Part shown: positions 39,764 to 45,816 of the stretch, piece by piece
Numbering within the stretch: position 1 is the first letter of the stretch
Layout of the letters: each line of letters starts with the position of its first letter
Source: JBHIET01 sp046760785
Lineage (GTDB): Bacteria > Chloroflexota > Anaerolineae > B4-G1
Direction of reading: 5' to 3'
NCBI GenBank assembly: GCA_046760785.1
Contig: JBHIET010000023.1
Coordinates: 1-45,816, forward strand
Length of the DNA: 45,816 nucleotides
Position numbers and translations under genes: made by a program
Notes under the pieces: model-generated
Database searches by the model: none
What the model saw: only the letters and a program-made list of their open reading frames with translations
Told to the model about the DNA's origin: nothing

Positions 39764-42700
39764 ATGAATAGGCAAGATAAGCTTCTGTTAGAAGCCCAAG
39801 ATTTCCGCGCTCTGCGCATCAGTTTGGCGTCACCGGAGCAGATTCGTTCCTGGTCTTACGGCGAGGTTACTAAGCCTGAGACCATCAACTACCGTCGTCT
39901 TCGCCCTGAGAAAGACGGGCTTTTCTGCGAAGCCATTTTCGGCCCCACCAGGGACTGGCAGTGCTACTGCGGCAAGTACAAGAACGTTCGCTACAGGGGT
40001 ATCATCTGTGACAAGTGCGGCGTTGAGGTAACCCGCTCTTCCGTGCGGCGCGAACGCATGGGCCACATCGAGCTGGCTGCCCCCGTTGCCCACATCTGGT
40101 ATACCCGCCGCATTCCCAGTTACCTCGGCATCCTGCTCGACATCTCCAAGCGCAATATGGACCGCGTGCTCTACTTCGCCCAGCACATCATCACGAGTGT
40201 GGACGAGGAAGCACGTCAGAAGGCCCTCAAGCGGCTGGATGCGGAATCCAGGGAGAAACAGGAGCAACTGGAAGCGGTAGCCCAGGAAGGTATCACGGTG
40301 CTAGAGCAGCGGTTGGCCCAGGAGAAAGCCCGCATCCAGGAGCGGATGGAAGAAATTAGCGCACAGTGCGACGAGGAGCTTGCTGTTGCGACTGAACCCG
40401 TAATAAAGGAAGCCCAGGCGCTGCAAAAAAAGATCGAAGCTCGTCAGGACAGGACTATCCGGGTTCCCCTCGTCTTCAAGCCTACTGGCACCATCATCGC
40501 CGAAAAAGGCGCTACGCTGGGACGGGAGCATCTGGCGTTGCTCAATCAAACCGTCCAAGATCATCTCAGCCAATTGGAGGCCCAGGTGCGGGCGCGGCAG
40601 GAGGAGATGATAGCCTCAGTGGAAGCGGAGCTCGAGCACTGGCATGAGGCGACAGCCGACGAAATCACCCGAATTAGAGAACAGTTGATCGTAGATGACG
40701 CGACGTTGCGTGCCAGGCTCAAGGCCGACCGAGAGGAACTGCTGGGATTGGCCGAACTCCAGTTCCTCAATGAGCCTCGCTTACGAGAGCTCAAGAGCAG
40801 ATGGGGTCAGGTCTTCAAGGCTGGCATGGGTGCCGAAGCTTTATACGAAGTTCTGTGCAATCTGAACTTGGACAAGCTGGCCAAGGAACTGTGGCAAGAA
40901 GTCCGCCATGGCACGTCGAAACAGCGGCGCAAGAGGGCAACCAAGCGTTTGCGCGTCGTCGAGTCTCTGCGCAAGAGCGGCAATCGGCCCGAGTGGATGA
41001 TCTTGACGGTCCTGCCGGTTATCCCACCCGACCTGCGCCCGATGGTGCAACTGGATGGCGGGCGCTTTGCCACCTCCGACCTGAACGATCTTTACCGCCG
41101 GGTCATCAACCGCAACAACCGCCTCAAGCGCTTATTGGAACTGGGTGCGCCCGACGTGATCGTGCGCAACGAGAAACGTATGCTCCAGGAAGCGGTGGAT
41201 AGCCTGGTTGACAACAGCCAGCGCGGCAAGGCGCTCTCCCGTCGCGGTCGCCGTGAACTGAAATCGCTGAGCGACATGCTGAAGGGGAAGAAAGGCCGCT
41301 TCCGCCGCAATCTCCTGGGCAAGCGTGTGGACTACTCTGGACGCTCGGTCATCGTTATCGGTCCCAAACTAAAGCTGCACCAGTGCGGTCTGCCCAAAAT
41401 GATGGCATTGGAACTTTATCGTCCCTTCGTCATCAGTAAACTGGTCGAATACAACTATGCCAGCAACGTCAAGGCTGCCAAGCGCATCATCGAGCGAGAG
41501 CGGCCCGAGGTGTGGGAAGTGTTAGAGGAGGTGATCAAAGATCGCCCGGTGCTGCTAAACCGCGCACCCACCCTGCACCGCCTGGGCATCCAGGCTTTCG
41601 AGCCGGTGCTGGTCGAGGGTAAGGCGATCCATATCCATCCTCTGGTTTGCGCTGCCTTTAACGCGGACTTCGACGGCGACCAGATGGCCATTCATGTGCC
41701 ACTCTCGCAAAAGGCTGTCGAAGAATCCCGTGAATTGATGCTGGCCACCCACAACCTGCTCAAACCCGCCGACGGTAAGCCTGTCGTCGGCCCGACCAAG
41801 GATATGTGCCTGGGCGTGTATTACTTGACGATGGAGGACTCGACCCGCGCGGGTGATGAGCGCAAGCCGTTCGTTGACCTGGATGAGGTGGAGTTGGCTT
41901 ATTCTCTGGGATACGTTGACCTGCATACCCCCGTCGTTGTGGCACAGGTGTATGACCACGCGCCTCCCCCATCTAAACCTGTGGAAACCACCGTGGGGCG
42001 TTGCATTTTCAATCGCGTTTTACCCGATGAACTGCGTTTCATCAACCGGGCGATGGAAAAAAGCTCGCTTCAGGAGCTCGTCGCGCTTTGCCACCGCCAG
42101 CTAGGCAGCGAGGCGACAACGGCACTGGTAGATCGCATCAAAGATATCGGATTCGAGTACGCCACCCGTTCTGGTGCCACCATTGCGATCTCCGACCTGA
42201 TCATCCCGCCTGACAAGACGACCATCATTGAGGAGACGGAGAAGATCGTGTCCGAAGTGGATCGGCAGTATCGTCGTGGCTTGCTGACTGAGGAAGAACA
42301 GTATGCGCGCACCGTTGAACTGTGGTCACGGGCACGCGAGCAGGTCTCGGAAGCAGTATCAGAGGCACTTGCCCCAACCAGTTCGGTAGCCATTATGGCT
42401 GAATCGGGGGCGTCCAAGGGTGGGTTTGGCCCGTTTTCCCAGTTAGCTGGCATGCGCGGCCTGATGGCCGATCCTTCTGGACGTATCATATCACATCCTA
42501 TTCGCAGCAATCTGCGCGAGGGCCTCTCGGCGCTGGAGTACTTCATCAGTACTCATGGCTCGCGCAAGGGACTTGCCGATACCGCTCTGCGCACCGCCGA
42601 CGCGGGGTATCTGACGCGCCGCCTGGTGGATGTAGCGCAGGATATCGTCGTCAACGCTCACGACTGCGGCACCGCAGCCGGTATCTGGATCCGCACCACA

Positions 42701-44071
42701 GACGACGTGGGGGGACAAGATATCTCCGAGCGGCTAATCGGGCGCGTAGCCGCAGCGCCCGTGTTTCACCCCAAGACTGGCGAGGTGCTCGTCGAGCGCA
42801 ACGAGGAGATTGATGAGGGTATCACAGCCGCCATCGAGAAGGCCGGGGTTGAGGCCGTGCTGGTGCGTTCCCCGATGACTTGCCAACTTCGCCAGGGCAT
42901 TTGCACGCTGTGCTATGGGCGTGACCTGGGTCGGGGCAATATGGTGGCTATCGGGGTTGCGATCGGCATCGTGGCCGCGCAGTCCATCGGTGAGCCGGGC
43001 ACCCAGTTGACGCTGCGGACGTTCCACACCGGTGGCGTGGCGGCGGGTGGTGATATCACCGTTGGTCTACCGCGTGTGGAGGAACTGTTCGAAGCTCGCA
43101 AGAAGCCTAAAGGTGAGGCACCCATCTCTGAAATCGGCGGTGTCGTGCACATCGTCAGGTCCAATGGTCGGCGAAGCGTCGTCGTCGTGGATAGCGAGAT
43201 AGAGAAGTTCGAATACGAGATCAAGCGGGGCTGGAAGATCCTGGTCAAGGACGGTGACGAAATCAAAGCAGGTGTTCCAATCGCCTCCTGGCGCGATGAA
43301 AGGCAGATCACGGCGGAAAGGGGCGGTCGAGTGCACCGCGAGGACCGTCACATTACTATTGTGCATGAGCGGCGCGATGAACGAGAGTACGAGATTCTCG
43401 CGACCGGCCGGCTGCTGGTCGAAGAAGGGCAGCGTATAGAGCCTGGTGCACAATTGGTCGAGGGCGTCAAGAATCCCCACGACATCCTACGCGTCCTGGG
43501 GCGCGAGGCCACGGAGCAATACTTGCTTGCGGAGGTGCAGAGGGTTTACCGCTCGCAGGGCGTGAATATCAACGACAAGCACTTCGAGGTCATCTTCCGC
43601 AAAATGCTGAGCAAAGTACAGATCACCAGTTCGGGCGATACGGCCCTCCTGCCGGGCGAACTGGTAGACCGGCTGGCATTGGAGGACGTCAACCGTGAGA
43701 CGGTCGAAGCAGGTGGACAACCCGCCAAGGGCCAGCCCATGTTGCTGGGTATCACCAAAGCAGCCCTGAACACCGACAGTTTCCTTTCCGCTTCGTCCTT
43801 CCAGCACACGATCAGGGTGCTGGCCGGTGCAGCGATTGAGGGTAAAGAAGATCCACTTCTGGGGCTAAAGGAAAACGTCATCATTGGTAAATTGGTACCT
43901 GCTGGCACCGGCTACCGGGGTGACAACCCCTTCTCGGATGGCCCCATTGAGAGTTTCGAGGGTATACCGCTGATCTCCCCTGAGACCGACCAGGTGGAAG
44001 ATAAGGCTGGAGTGGAGGCAGAAGTCGCAGCCGAGGCTGCTGGGATACTGGGGCCTGTCACCAGGACGTAG
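39764..44071 (+). CDS. rpoC: DNA-directed RNA polymerase subunit beta'
   Basis: 1435 residues, full length. N-terminal zinc site C67, C69, C82, C85 (WQCYCGKYK, ICDKCGVEV); catalytic N633-ADFDGDQM with D635, D637, D639 holding the Mg ion; second zinc site C968, C1040, C1047, C1050 (HDCGTA, TCQLRQGICTLC); bridge/trigger helix region SIGEPGTQLTLRTFHTGG. Compared with E. coli, where the catalytic Asp triplet lies at 460-464, about 175 extra residues sit between the clamp and the active site; they are largely coiled coil (EQRLAQEKARIQERMEEI and others, about 145-340). It has its own promoter, and rpoB, normally directly upstream, is absent; its neighbours are a protease and mtnA. Confidence 0.97.
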   Translation: MNRQDKLLLEAQDFRALRISLASPEQIRSWSYGEVTKPETINYRRLRPEKDGLFCEAIFGPTRDWQCYCGKYKNVRYRGIICDKCGVEVTRSSVRRERMGHIELAAPVAHIWYTRRIPSYLGILLDISKRNMDRVLYFAQHIITSVDEEARQKALKRLDAESREKQEQLEAVAQEGITVLEQRLAQEKARIQERMEEISAQCDEELAVATEPVIKEAQALQKKIEARQDRTIRVPLVFKPTGTIIAEKGATLGREHLALLNQTVQDHLSQLEAQVRARQEEMIASVEAELEHWHEATADEITRIREQLIVDDATLRARLKADREELLGLAELQFLNEPRLRELKSRWGQVFKAGMGAEALYEVLCNLNLDKLAKELWQEVRHGTSKQRRKRATKRLRVVESLRKSGNRPEWMILTVLPVIPPDLRPMVQLDGGRFATSDLNDLYRRVINRNNRLKRLLELGAPDVIVRNEKRMLQEAVDSLVDNSQRGKALSRRGRRELKSLSDMLKGKKGRFRRNLLGKRVDYSGRSVIVIGPKLKLHQCGLPKMMALELYRPFVISKLVEYNYASNVKAAKRIIERERPEVWEVLEEVIKDRPVLLNRAPTLHRLGIQAFEPVLVEGKAIHIHPLVCAAFNADFDGDQMAIHVPLSQKAVEESRELMLATHNLLKPADGKPVVGPTKDMCLGVYYLTMEDSTRAGDERKPFVDLDEVELAYSLGYVDLHTPVVVAQVYDHAPPPSKPVETTVGRCIFNRVLPDELRFINRAMEKSSLQELVALCHRQLGSEATTALVDRIKDIGFEYATRSGATIAISDLIIPPDKTTIIEETEKIVSEVDRQYRRGLLTEEEQYARTVELWSRAREQVSEAVSEALAPTSSVAIMAESGASKGGFGPFSQLAGMRGLMADPSGRIISHPIRSNLREGLSALEYFISTHGSRKGLADTALRTADAGYLTRRLVDVAQDIVVNAHDCGTAAGIWIRTTDDVGGQDISERLIGRVAAAPVFHPKTGEVLVERNEEIDEGITAAIEKAGVEAVLVRSPMTCQLRQGICTLCYGRDLGRGNMVAIGVAIGIVAAQSIGEPGTQLTLRTFHTGGVAAGGDITVGLPRVEELFEARKKPKGEAPISEIGGVVHIVRSNGRRSVVVVDSEIEKFEYEIKRGWKILVKDGDEIKAGVPIASWRDERQITAERGGRVHREDRHITIVHERRDEREYEILATGRLLVEEGQRIEPGAQLVEGVKNPHDILRVLGREATEQYLLAEVQRVYRSQGVNINDKHFEVIFRKMLSKVQITSSGDTALLPGELVDRLALEDVNRETVEAGGQPAKGQPMLLGITKAALNTDSFLSASSFQHTIRVLAGAAIEGKEDPLLGLKENVIIGKLVPAGTGYRGDNPFSDGPIESFEGIPLISPETDQVEDKAGVEAEVAAEAAGILGPVTRT

Positions 44072-44441
44072 CCTTTCAGAATCGGCGTCATATGCGCGGT
44101 GGTGCCGTCGGAGGCGCTGCCGCGTTGTCATTGTCGTTGAGGCCCACAGCGGCTGGCCTCTCCTGCCCCCGTCTGCTGCTAGTTTGGTCCCTATGATGAC
44201 CCGTGGCACCGGAAAAGGAAGTGAAACCCCACTGTAACGAAGTTGTAACCCAAACGAGGTGAGAAACGGTGTAAAGTTAGTGGTGCGCCTCAATGGCCGG
44301 TTACTCGAAATCACGCCCGAGACAGATTTCGCTGTGGTTTGTTCATCATGCCATAATCACGAACATAAAGCGGGAAAATCAGGCCTACTTGATATCAGAG
44401 TCTGATCTTCGAATAATCGGCATCGTGGAATTGAGGTGGCC
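44072..44441. other. Intergenic region between rpoC and mtnA
   Basis: 370 bp without a gene. A hairpin GAGGCC-(10)-GGCCTC at 44139-44160 may end rpoC transcripts, but no T-tract follows. I looked for an S-box-like SAM riboswitch before mtnA and saw none. No good promoter was found, so mtnA could be read from rpoC or from an atypical promoter. Confidence 0.4.
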
Positions 44442-45479
44442 ATGCGCAGCGTAGAGTGGCACAATAACAAAGTGCGAATGATTGACCAGCGGCTTCTCCC
44501 GGCCGAGTTCTGCGTGCTGGAACTGGAAGAACCGGAGGAGGTGGCCTGGGCAATCCAGGAGATGGCCGTGCGGGGGGCGCCGGCCATCGGTGCGGCAGCC
44601 GCTTTCGGGATGGCGCTGGCTGCCCGCTGCGGTCAGACCGGTGAGCAGAACGGCGTACTGCACGCACTGGAGAAGGCCGCCACTATCCTCCGTGCCGCTC
44701 GCCCCACGGCGGTCAACCTATCCTGGGCTGTGGAACGCATGCTACAACGTGCCAAGGCTGAGCCCGATCTCTCCACCATCCCCGACGTGTTGCTGGCCGA
44801 AGCTCAGGCGTTGGCTGACGAAGACATAGAGATCAACAAACGGTTGGGAGAACACGGCGCGGCGCTTGTTCGAGACGGCGATACGATCTTGCACCACTGC
44901 AACACGGGTGCACTGGCGACGGTGGATTACGGTACCGCGCTGGGAGTCATCCGCACCGCACACGAGCAGGGCAAGCGCGTCCACGTTCTAGTGGACGAGA
45001 CCCGGCCTCGCCTGCAGGGAGCTCGGCTGACCGCCTGGGAACTGCAGCAACTGGGCATTCCCTTTACTCTCATCACCGACAGCGCCGCTGGTCACTTCCT
45101 GCGCACTGGCCAGGTGGCTCTGGTGCTGGTGGGGGCAGACCGGGTGGCAGCCAACGGGGATGTGGCCAACAAGGTTGGTACTTACCAACTGGCAGTGGTG
45201 GCAAAGGAGAACAGGGTGCCTTTCTATTCCTGCGTCCCTACCTCCACCTTTGACCTGTCCACGCCAACGGGGGACGACATCCCGATCGAGGAACGGCCAG
45301 CCGAAGAGATTACCGGGATCATCTATCAGGGTCGGCCCATCGCACCAGAGGGAGTGCACGCGGCGAATCCGGCTTTCGACGTGACGCCGCATCGCTATAT
45401 CACCGGCATCGTGACCGAAAACGGCATCGCTTATCCTCCCTTCGAGGTGAGCATGAGGCAAGTAATGGATAGCCGCTGA
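44442..45479 (+). CDS. mtnA: S-methyl-5-thioribose-1-phosphate isomerase
   Basis: 345 residues. Converts 5-methylthioribose-1-phosphate to the ribulose form in methionine salvage; belongs to the eIF2B-alpha-like fold. Seen: MAVRGAPAIGAAAAFG near the N-terminus, the catalytic Cys in HCNTGALATVDYG, DETRPRLQGARLTAWEL, and the catalytic Asp in GADRVAANGDVANKVGTY, then FYSCVPTSTFD. Start ATG 44442 has GAGG five bases upstream; a GTG two codons earlier is the alternative. No other salvage gene is in the window. Confidence 0.95.
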   Translation: MRSVEWHNNKVRMIDQRLLPAEFCVLELEEPEEVAWAIQEMAVRGAPAIGAAAAFGMALAARCGQTGEQNGVLHALEKAATILRAARPTAVNLSWAVERMLQRAKAEPDLSTIPDVLLAEAQALADEDIEINKRLGEHGAALVRDGDTILHHCNTGALATVDYGTALGVIRTAHEQGKRVHVLVDETRPRLQGARLTAWELQQLGIPFTLITDSAAGHFLRTGQVALVLVGADRVAANGDVANKVGTYQLAVVAKENRVPFYSCVPTSTFDLSTPTGDDIPIEERPAEEITGIIYQGRPIAPEGVHAANPAFDVTPHRYITGIVTENGIAYPPFEVSMRQVMDSR

Positions 45480-45816
45480 ACGATGGAAGAGCATCGAGGA
45501 ATGGCCTCAACGTGCCTGTTTTGCGGTGGCGTTCGAAGATGGCTTGGGCTTCTGGTGTGCGGGCCACGAAGTACCCGATCTTCACGAAGCTGGTAACCCT
45601 ATTTCCCCCTATTCCTCGTCCCCAGCGTGATGCGCTCGCCGTTCTTTGCTCTATCTGTTGCTGTCTTGCCCCGGAACCTTTTCTCCCACTCCAGCGTCTT
45701 TTGAACAGTGGACTGTTCGCAGTCTCGCTACCACAGCCACAAGTCTGTGATATACTCAGTACTTGAGAGCCTTTCGCAATTCAAACTGCCAGACTGCGGA
45801 AGTCTCGAAGGTGCTC
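45480..45816. other. Downstream region, no gene recognised
   Basis: Contains the perfect inverted repeat GAACAG-TGGA-CTGTTC (45703-45718) and a TATACT box at 45751 with no matching -35, possibly the promoter area of a gene beyond the window. Short open frames on both strands here lack ribosome sites and family motifs. Confidence 0.35.

Noticed and set aside
44072..44441. SAM riboswitch before mtnA
   Set aside because: I could not find the conserved S-box stems or kink-turn pattern; only a generic hairpin is present.
45400..45766. Short frames on both strands after mtnA
   Set aside because: No ribosome site, no motif; one overlaps the end of mtnA in antisense.

Overview
This window looks like a chromosome segment of a Chloroflexota bacterium (Anaerolineae or a relative). 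That placement is an inference from GC-rich codon use, long proline-threonine linkers in the exported protein, several families of short fold-back repeats (some read through in frame inside genes), and an rpoC with a large N-terminal coiled-coil insertion. No rRNA, tRNA or CRISPR array was found. Nearly everything from 3.9 kb onward is on the + strand.

Layout. (1) 0.1-3.6 kb, minus strand: a mannose/fructose/sorbose-type PTS (IIA, IIB and a fused IIC-IID) behind the frameshifted remains of a GntR/HutC regulator whose promoter and palindromic operator survive. (2) 3.7-11.4 kb: an AddB-like and an AddA-like helicase-nuclease, split by a HigB/HigA toxin-antitoxin pair. (3) 11.4-13.5 kb: an overlapping chain MNT-HEPN, EPS-type MarR regulator, MNT-HepT, which leads into (4) 13.5-35.6 kb, a surface-polysaccharide locus with nine GT-B glycosyltransferases, three polytopic GT-C-type proteins, two methyltransferases plus one chimeric relic, a Wzx-like flippase and a sulfotransferase. 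Four further MNT/HepT units, intact, broken or fused, lie between glycosyltransferase genes at 26.9-30.8 kb. (5) 35.6-36.3 kb: an orphan promoter, a 177-bp MITE-like element and a possible small lipoprotein. (6) 36.3-39.5 kb: an exported papain-family protease with its own chagasin-like inhibitor domain and two DNA-identical 544-bp repeats. (7) 39.6-45.5 kb: rpoC with its own promoter and no adjacent rpoB, then mtnA of methionine salvage.

How the genes fit together. The central locus should build, methylate, sulfate and export a surface glycan; the MarR-type regulator at its head is a plausible controller. Six nucleotidyltransferase/HEPN units at different stages of integrity (two-gene, relic, core-deleted, single-polypeptide fusion) sit in 19 kb in and around it, next to a recombination nuclease pair carrying its own HigBA. 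The strongest candidates for something undescribed are the fused MNT-HepT protein (30016-30777), the clustering of these modules with a polysaccharide locus, and the inhibitor-protease fusion (36337-39465).

All calls come from reading the sequence without database searches; family names rest on motifs and remembered family architecture.
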